Shown in pieces: positions 1 through 13,139 of a stretch of DNA of 64,000 nt. The DNA comes from Cercis canadensis. Its lineage: Eukaryota > Streptophyta > Magnoliopsida > Fabales > Fabaceae. A program made the translations under genes and the position numbers. Location: assembly GCA_003255065.1 (NCBI GenBank), contig QAOA01003368.1, positions 69,145 through 133,144 of the forward strand. The letters are read 5' to 3'. The notes below the pieces were generated by a model. It did no database searches, was not told the DNA's origin, and worked only from the letters and a program-made list of their open reading frames with translations. Position 1 is the first letter of the stretch. Each line of letters opens with the position of its first letter.

Positions 1-681
1 AATCTGGATGCTTTTGGTAGAACTTCTTTACATAAACATCCTCCGGAAGAGTAATTGTTTTAATTTTTCCCCCAGCACGCGGAAATGTTGCAGGTGGTGC
101 ACTGGGAAGCACAAACAAAAGGAAATATAAGAATTCTTCATCCTTTTAATGAAAAAAGTGCCCAGCAAAAGATCCAATTATTTTAATTCTGTGTGTATCT
201 CCAAAACAAACACTTAATAGCAAAGAACATACCACAGATTCCTAGAATATAAGATCACTCACAAAATTTAAACTACAGATTAAAGAAGCGTAACCCAGCA
301 TCACAAACACCATTATCGTAACTCTGATTCAGGAAAACACAAAGTCAACTTTCAACAATGAAATGCATAATGCTCCGGTTATTGGAGTCAAAAACTATAA
401 CCGAGAACATTAAGCAAAAATAAATATTCGACAAAAAAAAAAAATCGATGCTCAGATTCAAATAAAGGAAAGGATCAGTGAATTCCGAATCAAAACCCTT
501 ATAAATTCAAAACTAAAACTATACTAGGTGGCAAATTGAATCTAAGGGCATTAAACCCCAAGTGAAGCACAGCGCAAGAGACTCACTGTTCCATGGCTTT
601 GAACCAGACGGGTTCGGCCATGGCTAAGCCCTTGACGAGCTTTCTGGTTCGATTAAGCACGTCTCCTCTCATAAATGACAT
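1..681 (-). CDS. mitochondrial small-subunit ribosomal protein mS23-like, 5' part
   Basis: Two exons are visible on the minus strand: 681-587 and 101-1, the second running off the window edge. The first exon starts at the ATG of MSFMRGDVLNRTRKLVKGL and ends at a GTGAGT donor (586-581). The second follows a CCCAG acceptor and reads APPATFPRAGGK then LPEDVYVKKFYQKHP. The basic N-terminus followed by the PEDVYV..FYQKHP block matches my memory of the plant mS23 (MRP-S25-like) subunit of the mitoribosome, a structural protein of the small subunit. About 65 residues are seen. An in-frame ATG at 786 exists upstream, but the MSF start fits the family better. Family assignment is from memory, so moderately sure. 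Confidence 0.6.
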
Positions 682-781
682 GTCTGCTGCTACTCTCTTT
701 GCTCCGATCCGATCCCTCTTCTGCAAACCAGCTACTTTGCACTCGCTACTTCTGTTCCAGCTGAGTGACCCCGAAAGGTGA

Positions 782-1724
782 ACCAACCGACGTCGTTTGA
801 ACTTTGAACAATAAAGCAGAATATTTGGGCTAAGGTTAACAAAATGTTTTTTTTTTTTTTTTTTTTTNTTTTTTTTTTTTTTGGAAATTACTATTATCTA
901 TATGTTTTGTATTAATTTTTGAACTGGAATTTGACTTTTTATTTTTTTCAGATGTTTTCACTCTGGCTTTTATTTCTTAGCAACACATTTTATCTTTACA
1001 GCGTATTTGCAATCAGAAGTTTTATGAATTGAATTGATTTACAAATAACTATATGTGTATAATGTATTAGGATTTATACTTTTAATATAGTTTGTAAATT
1101 ATTTTTTTAAATCAAATAAATTCATTTTAATTATAAAATTTTCAAACACACTATGCAATCATAAGTTAGAGCATTTCATTCTGAAGTTCATTCAAGGCCG
1201 CCATTGTGATTAAGTAAACATCTTTTAATAGTTTTGACATTTTTTAAGTAGAATAAAATTGTGTTAAGTCGTAATGAAATATAGTTATATTCTTGGAGTC
1301 GTATTTATTAGGAGAATTTACTGGTTACTGTTTTCATCTCGAAGAAGGATTAGTCTCATATTTAAAGAGTATAAAAATACCTTAGATGTAAACAAAAAAA
1401 AAATGAAATATAATTTTTTTAGCATAGAATAATTTTTTACAGAGTTATATATGGGGTTGGGATGGAGATTGTGAGAAAATTGGCCATTGTTGAAACCTAG
1501 GAAGTCTAGAGTCAGAGTTAGTGCAATGGAGCCATAAACTCATTAGCAAAAATGAAATAGATTTTGTGGTACTTTTTCTATTAACTAGAAACAATTTTTT
1601 TTAAGTGAAGGAATAGTAAAAGATGAAGATGTTTGGGAAACCATCCCCAGCAAACTAATTTTTACCATATGCATTATACTCCAAAATTGAGGCAAAAGCT
1701 ATGAGCATGCATAAAGGTAACTAG
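782..1724. other. intergenic, AT-rich, no gene seen
   Basis: This stretch between the mS23-like start and the 3' end of the fucosyltransferase gene is AT-rich. It has a poly-T tract at about 847-882 interrupted by one N at 868. The first 50-100 bases should hold the promoter of the mS23-like gene. I see no coding or RNA gene. Confidence 0.6.
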
Positions 1725-4248
1725 CTATATATCATAATGAGTATCAACTATCTTAAGGCCCCAGTTGATATCCTCACAATGTCTCACATAAGGAACAAGT
1801 TTTCCAGTGTCAACTCCTGTCTTTGCCTTGCAATCATAATATGGGGGAGCATGAAAACAAGGCTCCATTGACATGAGTTGAGCACAAGGTGGATCTGGTA
1901 CTGTAAGATTCTTCTCATCAGGCTTGTAGAGAATCCATGGTCTCAAACCTCCAAGACCTTGAGCCACATAGCCAAAAGTGGACCAAGCACTTGTGACTAG
2001 CACATCAGTTAGGCTGAGAAGGTATATTTCAGCCCATGCTTTCCTGTTGTGTGATTGCTTCTCTGTCTGTTGAAATTCTTCATGGCTTGGCTGGTAAATT
2101 CCGATTAAATCTCCGGTGACCGTAGGGTTTTGCCAATACATGTTTCTTAAGATCTCATAGTAGCCATTACTTAAGGATGTGAGCAGAACAGCTTTCAATT
2201 TTGGTTTTCCTGATGAAGGAGGGACAACAAATTTTTGTTCATCAACTTGAGGCAGAAGCTTCTGATTCAAAGTACAAGACAATATTTGATCTGTCACATA
2301 CTGAGATGGACCAAGTGAACCATCAAAAACTCTAATTTGTATACCAATTCTCTCATCTGCCTTTGCTAAGTAAGCTTGATAGTACCTTGTTATAAGACCC
2401 CACACTTGGTTGGAGGGGTGAAAGAGATACCTACCCAAGTGATGGAAAACAGTTGTTTTGTAGGGGAATAATCTGCTTAGTTGTTGTTCAAAACAAGGCA
2501 TCAAGAAGAGTGACGGAACAAAGTACTCATTTGATTTCAAAATCAACCAGGGAACTTTACTTAGAAGTGGTTGGTCTTGATCACAGAAGAAAAGTTTATC
2601 ATAATCATCATAATCATGATCAAGATGGAGATATAAATACGAGGGCCGTGATTCGGCAGAAGTGTTTAACATGTTATTCTTTAGCATGTTGCCAAAAGAA
2701 TCAGGAGACTTTTGGCTAAACAAATTAAACTTGTTTATTAGGGGAAATTTTTTGGGCAGAAACCATGACTTCTCTGGAAATGGCTCACAGAAAAGATCAG
2801 ACATGTCCTTTCTTGGGTCAATAAGCAGGACTCTATTTGTTAACATAGCATACAGAAAAGCAGATGCCACTGATAGTATTCTGTTCCCCAATCCACTATT
2901 AGAAATCCAAACAACATAGTTGCATTCTGTCTCTCTAGAACTAATGATGTTCTTACCAACCTTGAGTTCATTTAGAGCCCTTTTATAAGGTTTGGAATAG
3001 GGTCCACAACGTCTATGGAGATCTTCATAGTTTCGAAGCCTGGAGAGGAGGTAAGAAGAAGGTTTATAGGGTGAAGCTTTGCGATATAAACTGGACTGGT
3101 ATCTGCTTAAACAAGAACCTCCATCGAACCCAGGAGCAAGAAGTCCACCAAGTAGTTTGTCCTTGTCCTTCGACACATTAGGGGATTGAATGTACCCATC
3201 TTCTGAACCTATGAATTGTGAAACAGAAAAAGAAAACACAGAGAGCAAATTAGAAAATAACTTTCTTAAAACTATCCCAAGGGTCATAAGGAAGCTTATT
3301 AGAAATTTAATGTTTGCTTAGCGCGTGGGATTTTGTATCATAGAATTATTCAACATATTCTCAATTCTACATGATGTAATGACCTCTTTAAGTTTCGTTC
3401 CTCAAGCAAATATTTTTGTGCATCTTCAACAATCACCATGTTTTTTGCAGATTCACTCTTTTTAAAAAAACTACATCACATTTTGTTATTAATGGCCTTC
3501 TTGAAGACTTCAAGGGGTACCAAGTTTCCCATACTGATTTTTGGCACCACTTCGATTTATTTCAGTCATCGTTCATTCTAAAACATCACAAATCATAAAA
3601 AAACAGGGGAAGCATCATCTATTTATCCTAATATTAGCTTAGCCCTATGATTCCAGTACCCAGTACCAATCAATAGTATGATAGAATTCCAAAAATTAAC
3701 TGATTTTTTGGGATGAGTTTATTATGCCAAAAATAAAACCAATTTTCCAGCAACTTTTCAACAATGACATCAAACTGGTAAAGTCCTCCAATAATTCCAA
3801 TAGCAGAAATTCCATAAGCAATTAACCTTGAGATATACAGACTCCTCCATCAGTATACTTTACACTGATTTCACGCATACAAAAGGAAAACATGGTAAAT
3901 TAGCTTCCTTTTTATTTTCAGTTTACCCAAATATTTTCTTAGCAACCAAACAGAGAGCAGAAAAATAAGCAACAAGCTCTTACTTTTACCCACTGAGGTG
4001 CCATTGTGAGACCCTTTTCCCAAAATTCTTGCGTCTGCAAAACCCACATTTCGACCGGAAGATGGGTACGGAAGAGCTAATCTCAGTGCGACCAGAAGCG
4101 GAAGAGCAATCAAGCAAACAGCCAAGAGCTTCGTCAAAGTCATCGTGCTCAACCAAGATGTTGTAGCAGAAAATCGTGATTCTCGAACGGGTTTTTGATC
4201 AGTGAACATTGCCGAACACGTTCGCCGTCTGAAAGCTTTTAGATCCAT
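1725..4248 (-). CDS. galactoside 2-alpha-L-fucosyltransferase-like (GT37, FUT family)
   Basis: Two exons, 4248-3990 and 3208-1725, join in frame (GTAAAAG donor, TTCATAG acceptor) into a 580-residue type II Golgi protein. Residues 38-59 form one hydrophobic membrane anchor after a basic cytosolic tail. The lumenal part carries the plant FUT1 hallmarks DKLLGGLLAPGFD, SCLSRYQS, YKPSSYL, RRCGP, VVWISNSGLGNRILS, the nucleotide-sugar motif IGIQIRVFDG, FHHLGRYLFHP, TSAWSTFGYVAQGLGGL and MSMEPCFH.PP.YDCKAKTG. Family members move L-fucose from GDP-fucose to galactose on xyloglucan or arabinogalactan side chains. Length and the single intron after the anchor agree with Arabidopsis FUT1. The exact acceptor cannot be told from sequence. 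No frame breaks are seen, so the gene looks functional. Confidence 0.93.
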
Positions 4249-7200
4249 TCAAATGGTCATGTGGGCATTTCTGTTTCGACTGAAAGTCTCGAACTTTTTG
4301 CTCTGGAAGGGTGGGTGATGCGCAGAAAGGAAGAAGACAAAGTGCAGGGAGAGAATGAGAAGGAGGAAGAATCTGTTGTTTGGACTGGGAAGAGTGTGTT
4401 GAATTGGTGAAGAATGAGAAGGAGAAGGTCTTTCTTAAACGGTTCAGAATCCATAACGTGCGGGCAAATTGGTTGGAATTTCGGGATACTATAAAGAAAA
4501 AGAAAAAAGAAAATAAGGGAATTTTCCTTTTTGTTCCATCTATTTGTTTCATGATTGGAGGCCTTGGAGCTATAGCACGTAAATGAATCATTTGAAGATA
4601 CTCAAATTAATATAACCTTTTACCCATAATATATCGTGCCACTACATTGGGCAACTTTGAATTTGTCACCACCAAAATTTCAGCACTCTCATTCTAAATC
4701 TTGAAAACGTCAAGTTCGAGATACATGCAGTTTAAAACCCAGCAACCATACCGTGTGCCGTCACGTGATTGAATAATATTGAGATTATTTTTAAAATTTG
4801 TGTCTTTTGTGTTTAAATAAAAAATCCTACTTAATATACCAAAAAAAAAAAAACCCTAACAGTATTGTTTATGTTGTTATTACACATTACTTAGTCACCT
4901 TATGTCATATTATAGGTCTTATGAAACTTGAATTATGCTAATTAGGATCAATATTTTTAAAAACTGGATCGATAAACGAACCGTTTTAGAAAATGAACAC
5001 GGATTGAACCAAACAGTCAGGCTTGTGACGTCATAAATCTAATTTTTATATAAATATAACATTTAATGTGCCTATTATATATTCTAAGTTATAATAAATA
5101 TATTTTTATGCAAATTTATTAATAAAATTAAAGTTGGCCTAGTGACAAATGTCTCTTCTTTTTCTTGGAAGGATGGTTTGAATCATCTTATAGCTAATAT
5201 TTATCCATTATACAATCTAAATATGAATAAGTAAATTATAATACAAATTTATTCATAAAAGAAACATTGGTTTGAGCCTTTTATTCCTTTCCTTTAAGAA
5301 GGGGGTTTGAATTCCTTGGTATGATGTTTTTAGATTTTCTTTAAAACAATACAATTTTGAAAAAAAATAATTTAGTGAACCGTGGGTTATGTAAAACTTA
5401 CTATGCACTTACTTTCTTCATTTTTTGCCTTTCTTTTTTAGCACATTTGCTTCCTTTAATTTGGCAACAAATTAAAATAAGAATAAAAAATACTAATAAA
5501 GGACGACGATTAAGATAACAAATTTCTCTCATGTACTTCTTACTCACTATGATGGTCATATGCCCTTTTCAAGATTGAGGATTTTTATAGGACTTAGGTT
5601 TAACACGTGGTTTATGCTTGTTACTTAATTTTTTTTGTTTTGTGTAGTTAAAATTTTCTTAATTAGGACTGTTTAAGTTGGCTTATTCATATTTTTTTTT
5701 TTTTGGGTAATCCAAGAACTAGACCTAACTCCATCCACCTTTGTATGGAGTCAAACTTACCAAAATTGGAGCAAGTTATCATTGTTTTAGGAATCCCGCT
5801 GTTAAAATACTTACAACTGTAACTTTGTGAGATGAGCACTTTGAGACCCTCATTTNTTATCAATAAGAGGCCTTGAATACAAAACCCTCTTCTTGTGAGG
5901 TGAGCCTTGTGATCAACTGATCTACAACCTAGTTGACGGCCTATTCATATTTAACCTAATGAATTTGTGAAAAATTTTCTCCATAGCCTTTATTCTTGAT
6001 ATATTTTTCTCTATATTTCTTACAATGAATTCCCAACAATAGTTATAAATATGTTTTTGTAATGTGATGTACCTATTTTTTAAAACAATAAATAAAAATA
6101 TAAAGAGACATTCACTCCTACTTTTTATTCATTTTTAATCAATTTTCAATTGTTATATGTACTACCCGTCCTGAACAAATCCTAAATCTTTTGAAATAAC
6201 ACTATATTTTTCTAACAGTAATTTACCTTAAAAAAAAAAAGATTTCTCAAACAAAATTCATAATTTATTTACAAAAAAATAAAATTAATCTCATTAATAA
6301 AAAAAAACCAATAATTATCATCTCCGCTCTTTAAAAAGTATAAAATATAAATAAAAAAAATGATATAGCGTGCATAAAATTTAGATGGCTTTAATATTAG
6401 TAATAGGAACAAAAGAAACAACAATAGCTATAATTCCTCAAATGGTATAATATAGAAAACTATTATAGCAGGTATAATGTTGTCATTGATCCTGTTAATA
6501 TTTGTTAATATTTTACTCCTACTTGGATATATTATGGTGCTACCGTATTAGTAAGAGTGGAACTTGGAAAATATAGTGGATTTTCATCAAATTTAATTTG
6601 ACCAATCGTTGGAACCACAGTTAAGTGTCCCTCACGGTCACGGAACTCCGGTCAAGTCATAGCTGGACCCACGGCTTCTCGAAGCCAATCTCGCACTTGA
6701 CACGCTGAAAGCAAGAAAGGCTTTGGTTTTCTTCATTTCCGCTCTGAGAGGATCATAGTGGAGTTTCTTATTGGTGGGACCATGCGCTTGAATTTTCCTA
6801 CAACCACAAAGGGCTGATTAATTAGATATTCTGGGTATATTCAAGTTTTTAGAAATGCTATTTCTCAGATTATTTTTCATACTAAATGCTATTTCTCTTT
6901 TTCGAAATGAGAAATATTAAAATAAATTTGTGAAGTATTTCTTAATTAAGATGTATGCAACTTATCTTAGGAGAAAACGTTTTTCTTTTATAGATGCAGT
7001 GTATTTATTATAAATTTATATTTATATCCATTATGAGAAAAACAAATACTAAGTTATTACATACTTCAAGTATAATAATAAAATAAATTGGAAAAAAATA
7101 AAATAAAAAAACTTGATTGATAGGGTTGTTTTTGTTTACATGTTTTAAAAATTTATTGTCACAAAATTGTTTAAAAAACAAAAAAAAAAAGAACAAGAAA

Positions 7201-8164
7201 GGACTGTTTTCAAAAACTATTTTTTTTTTTAAAAAAAAAACACTTTTAAACACATCCTTTGTTTCTACAAATATATCTATAAGAGAACTTTGAGAGGTTG
7301 AAAAGAATTTGTGTTTACACTATATTTCGGATAAAATAAAGGGCCATTTATATAAGCTTTTTTTGTAAACAAAAAAAATTAATTTTTGGTTTTTAGAAGA
7401 GTAACTTTGAAAAATATGAAAGTTTCATTTTAGGGGAAAAATCTGAATACAGTTTTATTTTTAATTTAATATTTTACGTTCTCTTAATAATTTTTTAATT
7501 TAGCTTTTTGTTGAAATTAGAAAAGAAAAAGTTAATTTAAAAAGGCCCAAACCGGGTTTGTGCTGCATGTAAGATAGGGTCCACGGCCCACCAAGGTAGA
7601 AGAAGCCACTGACCCATATCCCTAAACCAAATAATATTGACTTGACCCAATAACCATAGCAAAAAAAATAAAAAAAAAAATTAACCCAATAGCATATCGA
7701 ACTTGGATTTGACCCGAATCCTTGTAATCACAAATACGAGCAGCTACAAAGCTGATTCAGACATATACAAAAGGAGTGTGTCTAATTTTTGTGTTTTATC
7801 CAAATATTATTAGTCCAGGCATAGCAAAGCTCTTTTTTTTTTTAAGTTTTTCTTGGTTGAATTGGAGAGGATTAAGATATTGACCAGTTGAAAGTTGAAA
7901 CTTCAACATGGCCTGATAAACCTCCCTGGATAATAATACTATTACGCGTGACTTCCTCGTTGATTTGAATTACTCAACCCCTTCTGTTTTGTCTGCTGGC
8001 TAGCGAAAATGGATATACATTCCTTAGTTGCGAAGCATCCTTTACCATATAAACCAACCCACCCTCCTGACCCAATCATCCTCCAAGTGCAATTTCAAGC
8101 AAAGCAACCAAACCAAGCCTTTTTTTTTTTCAACAACCGTATTTGGTGCCAGAAACTGTAGAAA
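4249..8164. other. long AT-rich intergenic region with TE remnants
   Basis: This holds the 5' leader and promoter of the fucosyltransferase (open frames at 4257-4591 are probably leader) and the upstream region of the coatomer-like gene. A lone element end at about 4945-5040 resembles the terminal sequence of the element at 11363-12375. A single N occurs at 5856 within repeat-like sequence (about 5700-5940). The segment 6600-6830 is less AT-rich but gave no convincing gene. The rest is homopolymer-rich spacer. Confidence 0.5.
4945..5040. mobile_element. single end of a transposon related to 11363-12375
   Basis: The sequence has the TTTTTAAAAACTGGATCG start followed by degenerate GAACCG repeats, like the ends of the 1-kb element further downstream. 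No matching second end or target duplication was found, so it is probably a solo, decayed end. Confidence 0.35.
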
Positions 8165-10814
8165 ATGGTGGGTCATTTCATTCTTATTCTTTTATTTGGA
8201 TAAAAAAAAATGAAATTGTTTTTCTTTTAGCTCTTTCTGTACCTTCTTTTGTACGGCAATGACACTTGTTTCAGCATGTGCCTTTCTTTTCCTGCTTTGT
8301 GGGATTTCAGAGCCACAGAAATTCCACTCCAAATAAGACTTATTGGAGAATTTGTGTCATTAACTCTATTTGACACATGTTAGATGATTGTAATTAGAAT
8401 AAGATTGAACAAGACATTTTAATCCAATTACTGAAAGCTATTTTATTGCATTTTTATAGTATCACATGAAAAATATTTTTCTGGTAGGTCTCTCCAAACC
8501 CAATAACATCCAGTGTTTGATTTGAAACTGAATTTGTAGACTCTGAACTAGTCTAATGTGCTTTTCTGCTTCTTATGCATCTGTAGGAGCAAATTCTCTC
8601 GCTTCAAATTGAGGTATTGCTACTTTCTGATAATCTGTTTTACTTGTTTTGTATTGTTCATCCTTAGTCAAGTTTTGCTTCTTCATACATTTCTGTTCTT
8701 AACATTTTCTTTCTAAATATTTTTAAATCAGCATGAATTTGTTCAGAACTCAGAAAGAGTAAAGTCTGTTGATCTGCATCCAACTGAACCATGGTAATGA
8801 CACATCTGATTCCCCAATCTACTCTGTGTATTCTACGTCACTAATAAGCTAGAACATGAATTTTTATAGGCATGAGATAATCAGAGAAAACTACCATAGA
8901 TGCAAGTTTCCTAGTAGAAACATTCTGCATAAGGCACTGATAAATACTTCAAGACGATAAGTTTTTATATAACATGTGTAAGTGCTTATATTTTGCGCCT
9001 TTCTCATGCAGGATTCTAGTGGGCTTGTATTCAGGAACTATTTCTATTTGGAACTATCAGACAAAGGTAAACAACTATATGTGATATCTACACTTAAATA
9101 GAACTATTCCTTCTTTTATCAGACAAAGATAGACAACTATATGTGATGTCCCATTCATTTATTTCTAGTGCTCGATTTAGCAGGTCTAGAAATGCTAATT
9201 GTTTTGTACCTTTCTGCATGAATCTTTCTTTNACTATCAGACAAAGGTAAACAACTATATGTGATGTCTACACTTAAATAGAACTATTCCTTCTTTTATC
9301 AGACAAAGATAGACAACTATATGTGATGTCCCATTCATTTATTTCTAGTGCTCGATTTAGCAGGTCTAGAAATGCTAATTGTTTTGTACCTTTCTGCATG
9401 AATCTTTCTTTTCTTGAGATAATTGTAGAATTTTGAGATAAAGCTTTATTTCTAACCTTTTGATACTATGACAGACTGAAGAGAAGTCTTTCAAGGTCAG
9501 TGAATTACTAGGTAATTTTCGCAATGCAACACTTGTCAACTATAGATTTTTGTTTCCTTCTGTAATTAGATCTTACCTACTTGTCTTAGTTCTTAACACA
9601 ATAACCTTATGTTTGTTCTGTGTCCTTTTTAATGGTTGCAGTCAGATCAGCAAAGTTCATAGCTCGCGAAAACTGGGTTGTTGCTGCCGCTGATGACAAA
9701 TTTATCCGTGTCTACAATTATAACACAATGAGAAATATTGTAGAATTTGAAGCACATACAGATTACATTAGGAGTTTGGCTGTGCATCCTTCCCTACCAT
9801 ATGTGGTGTCAGCTTCTGATGACAATGTTCTAAAGCTGTGGGATTGGAGAAAGGGTTGGTCATGTGTTGAGACCTGTGAAGGGCACTCACACTATGTGAT
9901 GCAAGTGGCATTTAATCCAAATAACCCAGCTGCCTTTGCAACTTCATCCCTTGATAAGACATTGAAGGTATGTTAAGTGCCCTTAGCTGCAAAATTTCAC
10001 TGTCTGCATGGTTTCAACTTACAATCATTAACTCAAACACTTTTCTGATTCAATTTTGTCTCCTCTTATAGATATGGAATCTTGGTTCTTCTGCTTCGAA
10101 TTTTACATTGGATGGGCACTCGAAAGGCTTGAATTGTGTTGATTACTTCTTAAGCAATGATAAACAATATCTATTGAGTGGTTCTGATGATTTTACTGCT
10201 AAGGTTTGCAGATCAATGACTCTTTGGCATTGTCTGGTTTTTCATTCTGTGAGATATAATCTATTCCACCTAGGCCTAAATTCGCTTTAATTTCTGACAG
10301 GTGTGGGATTGTAATACTAGAAGCTGTGTACAAACACTTGAAGGACATGCACACAATGTTACAGCAGTGTGTGTCCATCCAGAGCTTCCTATCATAATAA
10401 CAGCTTCTGAGGATGGCACTGTTAAAATATGGGATGCAGTAACTTTTAGGTAGCTCTCTAAGTTATTGGATTTATCATTTTCTCTGTTTAGATCTCTGTT
10501 CTTTCCCCTTTATTTATTAGAGGAATTTAGCTGATTTTGTTCTGCTGGCTTTGTTGTCACCACATTTTTAATTGTCATCAATTTGCAGGCTTCAAACCAC
10601 ATTGAACTTTGGTCTCGAGAGAGTGTGGAGTATTGGATACAAGAAAGGATCATATCAGTAATTATCTGTACCTTAACTTTTTTAGACTACCAACATATAG
10701 AACACTTTTTACTTTTACTCACTGAGTGGCTTCACCACTTCCTGCAGGCTTACTTTTGGTTGTGACAAGGGATTCATTATGGTTAAGATGAATTGTGCTG
10801 CCATACAAGATTAA
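8165..10814 (+). CDS. coatomer beta'-COP N-terminal WD40 propeller, short form
   Basis: Ten exons can be joined in frame: 8165-8167 (ATG only), 8587-8613, 8732-8793, 9012-9066, 9475-9511, 9642-9967, 10072-10203, 10301-10449, 10589-10657 and 10748-10814, giving 308 residues. The protein tracks plant COPB2 throughout: [111 protein letters not shown] and GFIMVK. Full-length beta'-COP is about 900 residues, with a second propeller and an alpha-solenoid for COPI cage assembly. Here a TAA follows the first propeller, so only the module that reads dilysine cargo signals is encoded. The basic SERVK and VRSAK segments expected in the ligand site are kept. A 180-bp duplication lies in intron 4. It could be a functional short paralogue or a transcribed 3'-truncated pseudogene. 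Confidence 0.82.
9053..9412. repeat. 180-bp direct repeat joined by one N
   Basis: Copy 1 (9053-9231) and copy 2 (9233-9412) are nearly identical, with one visible difference (GATATCT against GATGTCT), and are separated by a single N at 9232. The repeat begins inside exon 4 of the coatomer-like gene and duplicates its last bases plus the GTAAAC donor. The position of the N suggests an assembly join of two overlapping contigs or alleles. Confidence 0.85.
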
Positions 10815-11362
10815 AAGGGACAAATCAAAAGAAAAACTGCGTGACCACACTTTGGATCGAAGACTAAAATAAACATTGCTACTGCTGAAGTTATTACGCA
10901 ATTAGAACAAAATCAAAACAACAACTTCTGGTAGCCAGAAGACATATTCAGTTTTTTGTTTTGTTTTGGCTATTGTATGAGTTGGAGCTAGTTCTTGGGT
11001 CATGTTCTACCATATACGCCCTTCTTTATTAAATTGTATTTTTCTGTCCTAATTTATATAAATGTTGACTTAGTTAATTGATCTTCCAAAAAGAAGTAGA
11101 TTTTAATTCACAGTGAATCCTAGTGTGTAGTTAACTAGCATTTCGTCCAAGGCCAGAATTCAACTCCTCTTATTAAAAAAAGGACATTAATTTCATTTAG
11201 GGATAAATGGGGGTTCACCACATCTACTGGGGAACGGACTTCAATTAAAATAATATCCCGTTTCCTTAGTAAAGATGGAATTCACTTACTAATAATCGAG
11301 AACTAATGGAAAAAATAATGGATGATAAAAATTTATCCTATTATGAGTTATGACCATTTGAG
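10815..11362. other. 3' flank of coatomer-like gene
   Basis: Probably 3' UTR then spacer. If this gene was truncated, coding remnants of the beta'-COP second propeller would be expected here, but I could not recognise any. Confidence 0.45.
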
Positions 11363-12375
11363 CAATATTTTAAAAATTGAACTGGTGAACAAATCGATGT
11401 GAGAAAAAATGATTGGTCGAACCGGTTTAATTGAAGTTTTTTTCAAAATTAAAAATTCAAAAGGAAAATATGAAAAATAAAACACAAATCATTAAACTCA
11501 ACTCATAAGTAAAAATCTCAAACTTTAAAATTAAAATACATAATCTTAAAACCATACACAAATTATCACCTATAACCATAAGTTAAATACACAAATATTA
11601 GCTCATTTATTTTTCTCAAATACACAAACATTAGCTTAGTTGAATGGAAAACTTGCGAAATAAATTCATCCAAAATTATTTAAGTACAAAAAAGAAAACA
11701 TAAAATAATAGAGAATTAGAGATTCATCGAAAAGGAACAAACAAACAAAACAAAACACATTAATTAATTATATATAAGTACAAAGAAGAAAACATATAAT
11801 AATAATATATCATGTCATGTGTTTTTTTACAGAATCTTGATCATTGGTTTAAACTTACAATGAAACTTGAGGTGGGTTTACGGGGAGAGAGAGGTTGAAA
11901 GCTAGGTTTGAAGTTGGAGGTAGAGGGGGCAAATTAAGGCAACAACTGGTTCTCGTGGTCATGCCCAATGCTCTCTCTTGTGTTTTGTTCTCGCAGTCGC
12001 AGAGGGAGGGGCTGGGTTGCGTTCAATTAAATGGGAGAAATTGCTGTGTGGTTGGTCAGATCACAGTAACTAAGCGAAGGAGAGAGAAACAGTCAGTGAG
12101 GGAGGAAGGCATAGGGAAAAACTGAGGAAGTAGCTCGAAAGGGAGGGTCAAGGCTTCAATTTCAAAGAGCCAAACGACGCTATTTCAATGGGAAAACTAA
12201 AAAAAAAAGAAAAAATTTTGTGAACGGGTAGTTTATTGAAAACCGTTATCGGTTTACTGGTTCACCTCGGTTTAACCGTCCCACCAATTATATCCTTTCA
12301 ACCGAACCATTTTTTAAATTGGGTAGCGGTCTGACTAGTTGAACCGATCGGTCCGGTTCGATTTTTAAAACCTTG
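11363..12375. mobile_element. non-autonomous DNA transposon, about 1 kb
   Basis: Both ends carry an imperfect inverted repeat: CAATATTTTAAAAATTGAAC on the left and, on the opposite strand, CAAGGTTTTAAAAATCGAAC on the right. Several degenerate GAACCGGT-type subterminal repeats follow each end. The interior (about 11880-12180) is less AT-rich and has one open frame with no recognisable product. No clean target duplication was found, so the boundaries are approximate and the superfamily is not assigned. Confidence 0.55.
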
Positions 12376-12562
12376 ATTGTGACATCATTATTTTTTTTAA
12401 AATAATGCTATTTACATGTCATACATTTTCACACTTTGTCATATTGATATTAGTCGCATAATTTGAATCTAACTTGTTACACTATTAAGATGGAGTTAAT
12501 GTGTGAATGAAATAGGTTGACAATTATATACTAAGCTTAAAATTGATAATCATACTTTCAAA

Positions 12563-13139
12563 GGTCCATTGACCTCAATATTATAATTTGACAACTTATT
12601 TATACAAGTATTACATTTTTTAACTTATTTACCTAAATATTATATTTTAAAAAAAATTAAATCTGCGCAATGAACTCCAACGAACACACCAATTATCAGC
12701 AGGCGTATCTCCACCAGACACGTCGGCTGACAGCCGACGTGTTCACTTTTGACTCCCAGATTGATATCTTCGTTGGGGTATATGAGTTGAACACACACTA
12801 ATGACCAAACTCAAATGGTTTTTATTTTTGACTTGCCCATGTCCATATGGAGCGTTGTCACTTCAACTTTTTTCAAATTTGAAGATTCAAAGGCCAATTT
12901 GGATGATTCACAAAAATGGAGTGAAGAAATGAGCATGGAGTGAACACGTTGGCTGTTAGCTGGCGTGTCAAGTGGAGACACGCCGGTTGACGGGTGGTGT
13001 GTCTAGTGGGGCCCATTGCATAGATTTAATTTTTTTTAAGTATTTAATTTTTAAAAATTATAATATTTAGGTAAATAAATTAAAAGTGTAATAATTATGT
13101 AAATAAGTTGTCAAAGTGTAATATTAAGGTCAATGAGTC
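12563..13139. mobile_element. MULE-like MITE/foldback element with 10-bp target duplication
   Basis: A 577-bp element is flanked by a perfect 10-bp direct repeat TACTTTCAAA (12553-12562 and 13140-13149). Its ends are long inverted repeats of about 120 bp, beginning CATTGACCTCAATATTA on the left and, reversed, CATTGACCTTAATATTA on the right. The centre has GC-richer palindromic blocks around the words GGCTGACAGCCGACGTG and GACACGCCGGTTGACGGG. Long inverted repeats with a 9-11-bp target duplication are the Mutator-like signature. No transposase is present. Confidence 0.72.

Noticed and set aside
4257..4591. Open frames on both strands upstream of the fucosyltransferase start
   Set aside because: They overlap in several frames, are Ser/Phe- or Lys-rich and lie where the 5' leader is expected; no homology recognised.
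11895..12125. 76-codon plus-strand open frame
   Set aside because: It lies inside the terminal-repeat element at 11363-12375 and shows no transposase or other domain.
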